Source: Poteriospumella lacustris (lineage: Eukaryota; Sar; Chrysophyceae; Chromulinales; Dinobryaceae). From it: a DNA stretch of 64,000 bases. Every line of letters begins with the position of its first letter. The stretch's first letter is position 1. Made by a program: the position numbers and the translations under genes. The notes beneath the pieces are model-generated. The model searched no databases and was not told where the DNA came from. It saw only the letters and a program-made list of their open reading frames with translations. Positions 10,215 to 20,992 of the stretch are shown in pieces. Location of the stretch: positions 62,001 to 126,000 of the forward strand of contig SMOI01000039.1 in assembly GCA_008000375.1 (NCBI GenBank), in the 5' to 3' direction.

Positions 10215-12528
10215 ATGGTCAGGGGAAGTAGTTCTTTGAGTGAGAAAAAGTCGGCGAAAAAGGCTCACAATGGACCGAAAGGCTCCCAAGCGAAAAAGGT
10301 TCCGACGCGATCCAACGATGACGATCATCCATCAAGTCCCAGTCGTGCGACGAAAGAAGCAACTGTCTCCAAGAGAGAATTGGTGCAGAAACTTGATGAG
10401 TTGATTTCCACGGATAGCTTGGTCGACTTGCACACACACTTGATGGGTATGGGCAACGCCGACTTTTGGGTGACGAAGATAGTGGAAGGTTACTTGCTGA
10501 GATCGAGCTCTGAAGTCAAGTACAAATTCTCCGACATATGTGAGGCTTCCCAACTCACGATAGGAAATCTGCCAGCTCAGTCTGAATGGTTGCAGTCGAT
10601 GGTTGAATCGCGTCTCTTCGATGGTTCCGCGTACACGCTTTCGAATATTCCAGGTTTTGACCCTGCTGACCCTTGCCTACCGAATGAGTTTCTCGTGACT
10701 ATGATGCATGAAGAAGATGATCGTTACCCCCAGCGAGATGGGCCCTTGCGGTCGCTTGTTCGCAACTGGTTTGAGTTCCTTGACTCCAATGGCAACCGTC
10801 CCGATCAGAACGCGATTTTGGATACATGTAAGTCTTCCACGGTGATTGTTGTCGACTGCCTTCCCTGTGGTTGACGGACGCTCTCTGTTATGGTTAGACC
10901 GTGGGAAATTCACACCGAAGTTCAGTGCCCGCTTCAAGATGAGAGACGTTATTATCGAGCAGGCGCCGGATGTACTGTCGATTCTGACGAACCACGTACT
11001 CGGAAACTACTCATACGCCGGTGCGAACTACGTTGAGTTTTCTGTTAGTACAAAAGATATCATGAATTATGACAAACGAAGACTCATGACCGAGAATGTT
11101 TTCTCCGGTGACTACTTTCGTCGTGTTGGCTCTGGAGCGAGTCGTAGAAACTCCGCCGTTGGTGTCATGAGTGAGACGGCTGCCGCGTCCAATGCTGACA
11201 CGATTGAACCCCATCTTGACATGGATGATGAGGATAGAAATATGGTGATCAGCGTAGCTGCTGCCGATTTAGAGCGAGGTAGCACGGTTCTCAACCCACC
11301 GGAACTGGAAGAGGGTGTGGTTTCTCGACTATCCACAACGCAGACGCAACGTGGTGGCCCTAGGCCGGGTGATCCAATAATTCCGTCGGTGCGAAAAGGT
11401 TCTTCCTTTCGACCTGCGTGGAGGAAGTTCTATCGCGACTATCGAGACAAGAACGACAGACAAATGTGGAAGTTCTTGGCGGCCTTCCCACGTACACGAG
11501 GCGTGCACTTGCCTCGATGGGATCCAATGGATGGGCGACTTCTCTATGAACCTAGGAAGCCTGCCGATTCACCCATAGATATTCTTGCAACATTGGCAAC
11601 GGACATAGCCCGATTGACACATATGTTCGGCGAGAAATCTCATGAAGAGTTGCTGGACAAACTGGCAGCGCATTTGTGCGAGGACGAGGCCTTGATCCAC
11701 TTGTTCCCGAAGGGAGACACGAGCTGCTTCGACTTGATGGCAAAATTCAAAGAAAGCTATCGGCAGAATTTCGGTGAGCAAACCGCCAAGAAACCAGCCA
11801 CATCGAGCCAAGTGTGTGTGGTGGGCATCGACTGCGTGGGGGACGAGTTCGGTCATCCGTATTGTATGTTTGCGCACAGTGAGTTCATTGGTCTGATCAA
11901 CGAATGCCGAGAGATCTATCCACATTTCGGGGTTCGCATTCATGCAGGCGAAGGACTAATGCGGCACTCGACCTTCGACGAACTTTGCTACGCGGACGGC
12001 GCGCCTCTCACAGCCCCACACGCTACGTTCATGTTACACGTCCTCATCCTCATCAAGAGCATCACGAAGGTGATCGAGGGTATCGCGCAGCGTACACTCG
12101 ATGGTCATCGTATCTCGGTCCGTATCGGCCACGGCATTGCCTTTCTTTACCAGCCAAAGAAGGATGGGCCATTCAAGACAGCGTTAGACAACTTTCGGGC
12201 CCTGCTCCGTCAGCACGATATCGTCTGCGAGTTGAATCCAACGAGCAATCATATGTTGCTGCAGCACTCCTTCACGGACGGGTCCAGCGGCCAGGCGGGT
12301 GTCAAGAACATTCGCACACTTCGTTCATTTTTCGAATTAAAGCTCCCAGTGATTCTCTGCACGGACGATGACGGCATCTGGGACATCCGCCCGTGTGCCA
12401 AGCATGGCTCTCACATCTCTGTGGCCCGTGAGTTGTGTGATGCCATCGAGAACGGTGATATCCGCACGGAGGAGGAACTCGCCCATGTCACTCGTCGATC
12501 GTGTGCGTTTATTGGTGAGGATGCGTAG
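10215..12528 (+). CDS. Adenosine/AMP deaminase superfamily protein
   Basis: Two exons, 10215..10827 and 10898..12528, joined across a 70-base GT-AG intron give 747 residues. The metal-dependent deaminase signature is complete: DLHTHL (His73 and His75), GIDCVGDE, HAGEG (His about 553, Glu about 556), RIGHG, ELNPTSNHM and CTDDDG (Asp about 694-695). These supply the zinc ligands and the proton-donor Glu expected for hydrolytic deamination of adenosine, AMP or a related purine. The order of motifs fits the adenosine deaminase family. About 480 residues separate the first His pair from HAGEG, far more than in classical adenosine deaminase (about 350 residues in total), partly through a low-complexity acidic insert. 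Length resembles AMP deaminase, but its typical N-terminal motifs are not seen. The exact substrate is open. Confidence 0.85.
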
Positions 12529-12846
12529 GGCCACATTCTTGCGACATGATGCAAGTGCATCTCTGTGCTTGACTCTTCTATTGGTGTCAGTTTGTCTCTC
12601 ATTTTCTATCGGTTAATCGTCCTACGCCCCCCGGCTCTGGCAGCTCTGTCTCTCAGTTTCCATATCTCCTGCTGCTTTGGTGTGCTCCCTCTTTGCTTCC
12701 TCTTGGGCGTCTATTTTGTTTCTCTCTACATCGCTTGGTTCCGTCGTGATGGTGATCTCTCATTCATTTATTTCTACATGTTTTTCTCATTTCGTCCTGT
12801 GTCCTAGTGCTGAAGTTGTGTCGAACAGTTGTCGTCCCACCCGCAA

Positions 12847-12872
12847 GGTGGCACCAATGGGGAGGTGCCACC
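12847..12872. repeat. Perfect 9-bp stem hairpin
   Basis: GGTGGCACC at 12847..12855 is followed after 8 bases by its exact reverse complement GGTGCCACC at 12864..12872. It lies about 320 bases after the deaminase stop, too far to call a terminator in a eukaryote; it could be an RNA structure in a long 3' UTR. Confidence 0.6.
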
Positions 12873-13558
12873 CGTCAATAGCCATCAAACGACCATCCCT
12901 AGCAATCCCAGTTGCCATCAATAGACCCAATGTGCATCCCACCATCATCAATAGTCAGTCACCCAGTGTCACAACCATCTGGTCATCCCCAGAGCTACCT
13001 ACCGCCATTACTTGTCATCGCGTACGCTGTAGTTGCCCATGTATTCATATAAATTCTTTCCAATCCACATTTACGCTGAGGTCCATGCGGGGTTTTGGTA
13101 TCGTAACAGATACCTACGCAATGGGTTACTGTATCTGTTGGGAGAGGGACACCGTACAAGTTGCTCCTCCAAAGGCCCGCCTAATCTGAAAAGTCCAGTA
13201 CGAAATATGTGCCACTATAATGCCTAGTTACATATCAAGAAGTCTGGTTTACGTACTTTATGCGGCGACAGATCGGCTGTCGCGGTCTCGTCCGATTCTT
13301 GACTATCCAACAATGAATCGACTTGGTTGACAGTACTATTCACAATTACTGAGGCCAAGAGGTTCAGAATATGCTTCTATATGAATACTGGCATGACTCT
13401 TTGCCAAGGATTCCGGTGAAATTTGATGTTTTATTCCAATATATCGATGGACCAACTCGCTGATGAAGGCAACGTAGCATTAAAAATGAGGATTCATCTG
13501 ATGGTTTGCCTTTAATGGCAGTGGAAAAGTGGCGTTGTGGTAATCTGAACTTGTTATT

Positions 13559-13864
13559 ATGATTTGTGCGTTTAGTCATCATTTTCTGCCATTTTCTGAT
13601 CCCGAGTCTCTCGAAGGAAACCAGGTCGTCCTGTATCGAGTATCCAGCGGTCACTATTTCTCCACTAATGATGATATTCTTGCTGTTCCCCCAGCTTGTC
13701 GACGGTATATCTGTACCTGTCGAGGTGATTATGGGCTCAGTTTGGGTGCCACATCAAATTCTGTGGTTTTCTTTGACGAAAACGGAAGGTCGATCGGTCG
13801 ATGTGGAAATTTTTCGTTCTTTTGGCCAGAATTTTACAAATATCGCGATCTGCTGAGTGGCTGA
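13559..13864 (+). CDS. Doubtful small ORF
   Basis: A 101-codon ATG-initiated frame with a mixed, protein-like composition, rich in Ser, Phe, Gly and Arg, with four Cys in the second half. There is no recognised domain, no signal peptide and no clear splice partner. It may be an isolated exon, a gene relic or chance. Confidence 0.15.
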   Translation: MICAFSHHFLPFSDPESLEGNQVVLYRVSSGHYFSTNDDILAVPPACRRYICTCRGDYGLSLGATSNSVVFFDENGRSIGRCGNFSFFWPEFYKYRDLLSG

Positions 13865-15102
13865 TCCTTCCTCAGATTCGTTAGGGTGTGTTTAATACTA
13901 ATAAGCGTTTTTTGGACATTTTCTTTGTCTTTTATCGCTATGTTTCTCTGTTGGAAGTCAACGACGAGAAGGATACCTGTCGTAGGGGCTCTGAAACCAT
14001 TCTTGCTTTCGTATACCCTTGCCTGTGACATGCTTTTGTTGTTAAGCTGAAAGTTATGTAGCCATAGTGGCTCTTTCTGCCCTTGGTGAGGATATACCAT
14101 GTGTCACATGCAATTTTTGATTGACCAATCTCCTTCGCCTCTTCCCTCCCAAATACCTAATCCGCATTCTAAGCATATGGAATACGGCATGTCGGTTTCT
14201 TCAACTATCGGTGTCGCATTGTGTATGTGTTCTGGCTACGTCTTGCCCTTGTCCTTGGCACGTTCTGTGTTTATCATCGATTTGAGCCCATCAGCTGAAC
14301 GCTCAGCACAAAGAGCGTACCTCATTCATGGAATCTATTGTCTTTCGTTGGTGTGGTCTTGGCTGCAAAGTTGCTTTCAGACACGACAGGTCTGGTTCAT
14401 CAGAATCGTTTGAACCAGCACAACCTCTCGAGTTGGTTGAAGCCATAGCCAAGGTCAAGTACAGCAATCTTCAACGAAGTCGTCAAGTACTGTTTCAACA
14501 ACGAAACCTCATAAATTGAGTGGTTTGATGAGTGGTGTTCTTGGGTTCGTAAGCCTCTCACATAGCTATTGGTTATGTGGAAGCTCGCCTATCGCTCGAT
14601 GTGGTACATGATCGCTCTTTGTGCAGAGACCAAGAGTTGAGCGCAGTCATGGGAAGTTAACGAACACCGGTCTCTCCATCTATGGTCCTTTGGTTCTATT
14701 CTGTATTCTCTTCGTTGGCCACAAGTTGTCAGCGATCTTGCTGATCACGCGGGATCTGTCGTGTAAACGACGTGTGAACCTGCTGATCCATACGAGGTTG
14801 TCCATACCTCAACCTGTCGTGTCGGAACTGTTTTCCCTCTCCATTAGACATTCCGTGGAGAAACATTAATAAAAAAACATTAATTAAAACAGTAATTCGG
14901 CCGTAGCACATTGTTAGTTCCACGTAATCATGTGGCAGGTCTCGTGTATTGTTGTCCAGTGTCAACGTAGGTAAGTACTTGGAAGGATTTGAGTCGTATT
15001 TTATCTTGTCGGTTTATAACTTCTTTTGAGTTTGTATCTATCAATCAATGATTTCATTCGTATCACCTTCACCGACAATGCCTACATCGTTTGCTACATA
15101 GG

Positions 15103-15144
15103 ACCAAGGACCAAAGACCAAAGACTAAAGACCAAAGACCATGA
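15103..15144. repeat. Heptamer tandem repeat (ACCAAAG)n
   Basis: Six consecutive 7-base units, four of them exact or with one change from ACCAAAG. The array lies about 100 bases outside the left arm of palindrome B and has no counterpart outside the right arm. Confidence 0.85.
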
Positions 15145-15240
15145 GACCACCGTTCTTGACATCATCGCCATCATGCTCCAAGCTCCAAGATCGTCGTCGT
15201 CGTCATGACCATCGTGCACCGTATACACCTGATCTCTCCG

Positions 15241-16629
15241 TGCACCTTATAGACGCACCTGCCATTCACTGTGTCACGGCGCTCTTCCACTGTTGCACTC
15301 ACTGGGCTGTGTCGTCTGTCGTTGTCTGCTGCCCAGCTGCATCGGTCGCGAACTCGCTCGCTGCCTCTGCGAATCCGCAGCGGGCGGCAGCTTCGTTGCT
15401 TCTTTGTCTTGGATGGCCATCTTCATCGGTGGAAAAGTCCGTCTTCACCACAAGTCACATTTTCTGTGGTATATCTATCTGGGGACAGTTCTTTGTTCGG
15501 TATTCGCCTTGCAACCATGATGATGCGTCCTACCTCCTTTGCTGCCAGGTAGCGTGGTGTTGCTTTTGAGACGGCGATGATGCGGGGCATGGCATTTGTT
15601 CTGTTCCCGCGTCTCTGCCATTGCGTGTTTTGTGAATCATGTAGCTAACAGCATTTGTGTATGATGGTGTGCGTTTGTGTTGGTGTAGAGTTGTGCAAAC
15701 TCGTGGCATGGCGACTGAGAAGCAGTGTAAGTATCGCCGCGATTGATTCGTTCGTTTCTTTTCCTCGACGATCGATATGCTAATATGGTTGCAATCGCAT
15801 GTGATTTACAGTGAAGACTCGTATCAACGGTACCAAGAACATCGCCAAGATCACCAAGTCGATGAAGATGGTGTCCGCCGCCAAGTTGCGTGGTGATCAG
15901 CAACGTTTGGCGGCTGCCGATCCGTTCGCTGCCTGGGCAGCCAACATCACTGGCAAGGAGCGCGCTTTGGAGAACTTCGATCCTGTTGAATTCCCTCAGC
16001 GCAACTTGATCGTCACCATGACGACCGACAAGGGTCTGTGCGGTGGTGTCAACTCGATCTTGACCCGCATGACCAGACAGTTGTTGAACAAGATGGACTC
16101 CCAGAACAAGTCCTACGAGCTCTTCGTGTTGGGTGAGAAGGGTCGTGCTCAGATGCGCCGTGGCTATGGCAGCAAGTTCTTGGCCTCCGCCACCGATCGT
16201 TTGGCTCCTTACAACTTCGACTTGGCTGCTGCGTTGACCCAAGATGCGTTGGACGGCCAGTTCGATGCCATCCACTTGGTGTACAACGAGTTCGTGTCTG
16301 CCATCGCCTACACGCCCTCCATCAAGACCATCGTTCCGCTGTTGGACCCTGCCTCCGCCACTTTGTACCCGTACGAAGTGGAGCCTGAGAACGACCCCGA
16401 GACCTTGCAGAACTTCTTCGAGTACACTTTGGCCACCCAAGTGTACCACTCGTTGTTGGAGAACGCCACCTCCGAGCAGTCTTCCCGCATGAACGCCATG
16501 GAGAACGCGTCCAAGAACGCTGGCGAGATGATCGAGAAGCTGACCCTGCAGTACAATCGTGCTCGCCAGGCCAGAATTACCACGGAGCTCATCGAGATTA
16601 TCTCGGGTGCTTCCGCCTTGAAGGCTTAA
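15241..16629 (+). repeat. Palindrome B, left arm
   Basis: A 1389-base segment whose reverse complement is 17047..18435. Mirror positions add to 33676 at every exon boundary checked, so there are no net indels. The 140-base first intron compared base by base is identical, and every shared reading frame translates identically. It holds about 280 bases of 5' flank, all three exons and both introns of the ATP synthase gamma gene, and ends exactly with the stop codon. Confidence 0.95.
15517..16629 (+). CDS. ATP5F1C: Mitochondrial ATP synthase F1 gamma subunit, copy 1
   Basis: Three exons, 15517..15548, 15689..15726 and 15812..16629, give 295 residues. The protein starts with three Met and a short Arg-containing presequence (MRPTSFAARVVQTRG), then the conserved ATEKQLKTRI and KNIAKITKSMKMVSAAKLR block, and ends with the family C-terminus YNRARQARITTELIEIISG. 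Gamma is the rotating shaft in the F1 head of mitochondrial ATP synthase, linking proton flow through Fo to ATP synthesis. Without splicing only the 272-residue third exon would be seen, with no presequence. Codon choice is strongly biased (TTG Leu, AAG Lys, AAC Asn), as expected of a highly expressed gene. A second copy lies tail-to-tail downstream. I chose the first of three adjacent ATGs. Confidence 0.93.
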
Positions 16630-17046
16630 GCGTGTAGCATCCGAACGATAATTAGAACCCAGTAATAACAATAATTCCCCTATAAACCTTTCAATCTTTC
16701 TTGTTTCGAGTCCTGTTCGTTGAAAAGTATCGCGGTTCTCTCCTCGGCTTCCCTAGCACTCGATCGGGATGTCTGCGGCTGGTCACAAGTGAACGTTTAT
16801 CCATGAAAAGGATCACTATGCTGTGGGATTAGCTACATCTATCATGTGACCTCAAGCTGTAGTGGCAGTGGGCACTCGAGTGGCGATCCTCAACTATTTG
16901 TTCAGCATCGGAATGCCGGCCTATCAATGATTGCAAACGGAAGAAAGCAAAGAGAACTCAATGAACAAACAACTCGACAAAACGATTGACTATAAATAGG
17001 GAATTATGGTGATTATTGTGGGTATTTATTGTGGACAACCTACTGT
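16630..17046. other. Spacer between the two convergent gamma genes
   Basis: This 417-base centre of palindrome B is not symmetrical: the 3' flanks of the two identical genes are unrelated. On the minus strand an AATAAA-type signal lies just after the copy 2 stop (its complement TTTATT is at about 17026). No ORF of note. Confidence 0.7.
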
Positions 17047-18159
17047 TTAAGCCTTCAAGGCGGAAGCACCCGAGATAATCTCGATGAGCTCCGTGGTAAT
17101 TCTGGCCTGGCGAGCACGATTGTACTGCAGGGTCAGCTTCTCGATCATCTCGCCAGCGTTCTTGGACGCGTTCTCCATGGCGTTCATGCGGGAAGACTGC
17201 TCGGAGGTGGCGTTCTCCAACAACGAGTGGTACACTTGGGTGGCCAAAGTGTACTCGAAGAAGTTCTGCAAGGTCTCGGGGTCGTTCTCAGGCTCCACTT
17301 CGTACGGGTACAAAGTGGCGGAGGCAGGGTCCAACAGCGGAACGATGGTCTTGATGGAGGGCGTGTAGGCGATGGCAGACACGAACTCGTTGTACACCAA
17401 GTGGATGGCATCGAACTGGCCGTCCAACGCATCTTGGGTCAACGCAGCAGCCAAGTCGAAGTTGTAAGGAGCCAAACGATCGGTGGCGGAGGCCAAGAAC
17501 TTGCTGCCATAGCCACGGCGCATCTGAGCACGACCCTTCTCACCCAACACGAAGAGCTCGTAGGACTTGTTCTGGGAGTCCATCTTGTTCAACAACTGTC
17601 TGGTCATGCGGGTCAAGATCGAGTTGACACCACCGCACAGACCCTTGTCGGTCGTCATGGTGACGATCAAGTTGCGCTGAGGGAATTCAACAGGATCGAA
17701 GTTCTCCAAAGCGCGCTCCTTGCCAGTGATGTTGGCTGCCCAGGCAGCGAACGGATCGGCAGCCGCCAAACGTTGCTGATCACCACGCAACTTGGCGGCG
17801 GACACCATCTTCATCGACTTGGTGATCTTGGCGATGTTCTTGGTACCGTTGATACGAGTCTTCACTGTAAATCACATGCGATTGCAACCATATTAGCATA
17901 TCGATCGTCGAGGAAAAGAAACGAACGAATCAATCGCGGCGATACTTACACTGCTTCTCAGTCGCCATGCCACGAGTTTGCACAACTCTACACCAACACA
18001 AACGCACACCATCATACACAAATGCTGTTAGCTACATGATTCACAAAACACGCAATGGCAGAGACGCGGGAACAGAACAAATGCCATGCCCCGCATCATC
18101 GCCGTCTCAAAAGCAACACCACGCTACCTGGCAGCAAAGGAGGTAGGACGCATCATCAT
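17047..18159 (-). CDS. ATP5F1C: Mitochondrial ATP synthase F1 gamma subunit, copy 2
   Basis: Exons on the minus strand are 18128..18159, 17950..17987 and 17047..17864, exact mirrors of copy 1, giving the same 295 residues with the same short presequence. Both splice donors and acceptors are intact, so this copy should also be functional. Identity includes the introns and 276 bases upstream of the start, so both copies probably have the same promoter, but their 3' UTRs differ from the first base after the stop codon and could be used to tell the transcripts apart. The product has the same role in the F1 rotor as copy 1. Confidence 0.93.
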
Positions 18160-18435
18160 GGTTGCAAGGCGAATACCGAACAAAGAACTGTCCCCAGATA
18201 GATATACCACAGAAAATGTGACTTGTGGTGAAGACGGACTTTTCCACCGATGAAGATGGCCATCCAAGACAAAGAAGCAACGAAGCTGCCGCCCGCTGCG
18301 GATTCGCAGAGGCAGCGAGCGAGTTCGCGACCGATGCAGCTGGGCAGCAGACAACGACAGACGACACAGCCCAGTGAGTGCAACAGTGGAAGAGCGCCGT
18401 GACACAGTGAATGGCAGGTGCGTCTATAAGGTGCA
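17047..18435 (-). repeat. Palindrome B, right arm
   Basis: Reverse complement of 15241..16629. Outside 18435 only scattered similarity to the left flank remains (a GCACCGTA element in both), so the original duplication may have been longer than the now identical part. Confidence 0.95.
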
Positions 18436-19396
18436 TGAACGTTGTACGGTGCAGCACGCGATGACGATGGTCATGATGACGACGACAACGATGACGATGA
18501 CGATGACGCGAGCAAATCCAAACGTCGTTTTCGCTGTCCGAAGACATTGTCGTTGCGCATATGTTAATAAAGCTTCCGGCCTACATATGTCTGCAACGCC
18601 AAGAAAGCTTCTCCCTATTGTTTGTTCAAGTCAACCCACACTCACCAGCTGCATTCGTAATTAAGCGAAGAACAGAGGGGACAATACGCAGCAGCACGTG
18701 ATGATATCCCAATCAATCACGACGTTCTGCGACTACATACTACTATTATATCAATAAGAAAGAATGCGAACTACGAATGAAGAGAGAGGACAAGAGAATG
18801 AGGAAGTGACGACGACGTAGACTACCTGCAACCTATACAACTACCAGAGGGAGGGGGTGCGCGACTGTGTCTACGCGACAGTGTCTGTGCGACGTATGGG
18901 AGGCCGCACAGAAAGTAAGCAAACTGACAATAACTACTCAGGCGGTAGAGAGGCAACGCCGACCGGCCCGACGAAGGCCTCCGCACGTTCGCCGTGCACA
19001 CGATACGCGTGGGTGACGAAGAAGAAGGTGACGGAGGACACTGCGTGGCGAAAGGACGTGCGGCTCGGTGATGCGATTAAAAACACGGATCAGTAACCAA
19101 CACAAATACACGAACAAAGGGACAGAGGAAATGCGTAGGAGGACCCGGCATGGTTGCCCACACGACGAAACAGGTGACAGAGATCCTTGGCGACAGAGAG
19201 ACACACGATACAGCGGAGCAGAGATAGAGAGCGGATTGCCGACGGAGCGGTAAAGGAAAGGAATAAAGTGGGGAGCGGAGAAGAGGGTCTACAGGCCATA
19301 CTCTGTCTTTCCCCGTCAAGAGAGCGACACGAAAACGGCTTCAGTCATGCGCAACGCAAGAGATTGCACATACATGTCACATCACACCGTTGTCGC
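18436..19396. other. Intergenic, T-poor plus strand
   Basis: About 960 bases between the gamma gene (minus) and the stop of the GTPase-like gene (minus). It is purine-rich and T-poor, with GATGAC-like microrepeats near 18461-18512. No gene seen. Confidence 0.5.
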
Positions 19397-20992
19397 TTAT
19401 GTTGATGCGGATGGCAACGCGGCGGGGCCCAGTACCAGTGAATTCAAGATTGGAATACTCGAAGACAAAGCCGACGCCGACCTTGACATCGACGTCGACA
19501 TCATCGGTGTCACCGACGCTGCTGTTGTCCGAAGAAGGGAAGCGTCATGGTCAAAAGCAGTTGAGGCTGGGCCCTGAACCATCGAATATCTCGGAGGAGG
19601 TGGTGGTTCATCATCATTCGATGCTCGCCACGGGGCATCTTCTGACCCCGACGATGGGTCGTCCTCTGACGAGTGTGATACCTCCGATGGCGAATCAATG
19701 ATCGTGTGCAGCTGAGTGTTGGAATTGTTGGGTGAGGTCTGTGCGGAGGAATACAAACTCAACGGTGGTGTCGAGGGATTGGAAGCGGCGGCGGCGGCGG
19801 CAGCGGCAGCGGCGACGACGACAGCCACCGCATTGTCGTTGAGATATTCCATGAACGACGTTGACAGCCCTGACCTGGAACCGACGGTACTGCGCGATTC
19901 CACGGTCGTGTTACCATTCGAAACCTCCGTCAGCCGTCCACCACGGGAATAAGACGGACGAGACAACGTCGGACAAACCTCAAAGAGAGCTACCCGTAAC
20001 GCCCTCGCTCCCTGGCGTACATCTCGACGGTAACTCGTCAACTGTTCGTGCAGGAGTGCCGCTCCAATCGGACCGCTCAGTATACAAAAGAGCGAGAAGA
20101 GATGACTGACATCCTGTCGTTGGAACCGATGTTGTTCATCGTTGGTGTTGGTGCGTCGGTTGGCATCACGTGAACGAGGAGGTCGTAGAATGGTCTCGGT
20201 GAACGTCCACGAAGCGGCCTGCAACTCACTGAAACATTTGTTGAGACGATCGAAGGATACAGTGCTCTCTTCGAGCTTGCGTTGTTTCTCTTGCAATTCA
20301 GCACGGAGATGTTCGTTGTCTCGTCGAAGATTGTGGTTGATCTGTTGGAGACGTTCGTTGTTGCGTTCCGCGGAGTTGAGCGCTTGGCGTAGTTCCTTGA
20401 CGCGTGCCATCAAATTGGGGACATCGAAGACTTGAAACGTCTGCGATTGCGGCAATACCAGTGTATTTGCAATGAAATCGAAAACATGAGGGTCTCGTGT
20501 GTCCTTGTTGAATGGGAGAAAGTCTTCATACATGTGTGGCTTCGCAATTTTGTTCACCACGGATGATAGGTCACTACGAAAGACCTTTAGACAGTTGAAC
20601 CCTTGTGTACTTACATTCTTCGAAAACTCTTGCAACTGCGGATTGGATCGTGGGAGAGGATAACTGACCAAAATCAGGCCATGGACGACCAGCGTTTCCA
20701 ACATTGCCATCCATTGGGTGTGATCAAATAAGTGACCAACACCACGGGTATCCAACCAATAAATACGATTCACATCATCTGCATATCCTGTCGTTTCCAA
20801 AGTGCCCTCGTCTGTTCCGTCCTCTACCGAAAATGGGGCATTTCCCGTCCATCCACAGTACAGGTTGCCCAACGTGGATTTGCCGGAGCCAATTTCACCA
20901 GCAATCGCAATGACTTTGTACCCAAGTTCGAGATACTCTTGCGCTCTACCCAAAGCTGTTCGTCCGACGTCTTGATTTGTATGTTGCGCCAT
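19397..20992 (-). CDS. P-loop GTPase-like protein with coiled coil
   Basis: 531 residues from the first ATG of the frame; the frame stays open for 41 more codons upstream without an ATG. The nucleotide-binding loop GEIGSGKST is at residues 32-40 and a switch-II-like DTRGVG is at 81-86, both typical of TRAFAC GTPases of the AIG1/IRG/septin type. No clear NKxD base-recognition motif is visible, so GTP specificity is uncertain. A heptad-like coiled coil follows near residues 195-265. The C-terminal half is low complexity, with a tract of about 10 Ala interrupted by Ala/Val runs, then Ser/Pro/Asp-rich sequence. The Ala tract is encoded by a GCN repeat near 19787-19830 that may vary in length. Possible roles are membrane or filament-associated GTPase functions; this is inference. 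Confidence 0.7.
   Translation of the reverse strand: MAQHTNQDVGRTALGRAQEYLELGYKVIAIAGEIGSGKSTLGNLYCGWTGNAPFSVEDGTDEGTLETTGYADDVNRIYWLDTRGVGHLFDHTQWMAMLETLVVHGLILVSYPLPRSNPQLQEFSKNVSTQGFNCLKVFRSDLSSVVNKIAKPHMYEDFLPFNKDTRDPHVFDFIANTLVLPQSQTFQVFDVPNLMARVKELRQALNSAERNNERLQQINHNLRRDNEHLRAELQEKQRKLEESTVSFDRLNKCFSELQAASWTFTETILRPPRSRDANRRTNTNDEQHRFQRQDVSHLFSLFCILSGPIGAALLHEQLTSYRRDVRQGARALRVALFEVCPTLSRPSYSRGGRLTEVSNGNTTVESRSTVGSRSGLSTSFMEYLNDNAVAVVVAAAAAAAAAASNPSTPPLSLYSSAQTSPNNSNTQLHTIIDSPSEVSHSSEDDPSSGSEDAPWRASNDDEPPPPPRYSMVQGPASTAFDHDASLLRTTAASVTPMMSTSMSRSASALSSSIPILNSLVLGPAALPSAST

Larger units (their letters stand above)
12529..15240. other. 2.7-kb intergenic region
   Basis: There is no gene I can support. 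The first 270 bases after the deaminase stop are pyrimidine-rich, like a 3' flank. A 9-bp perfect hairpin lies at 12847..12872 and a heptamer tandem repeat at 15103..15144. An inverted pair (CTGGTTCA / TGAACCAG) sits near 14392-14418. A 101-codon frame at 13559..13864 has rather protein-like composition but matches no family I know. Confidence 0.5.

Noticed and set aside
12565-12807. 80-codon hydrophobic ORF after the deaminase gene
   Set aside because: Its composition follows from a pyrimidine-rich 3' flank, and there is no supporting signal.
16700-16720. tRNA B-box-like TTTCGAGTCC in the gamma-gene spacer
   Set aside because: There is no matching A box, acceptor stem or cloverleaf upstream.
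15241-18435. Palindrome B as terminal inverted repeats of a transposon
   Set aside because: Each arm is a complete intron-containing cellular gene; there is no transposase, no target-site duplication seen, and the centre holds nothing coding.
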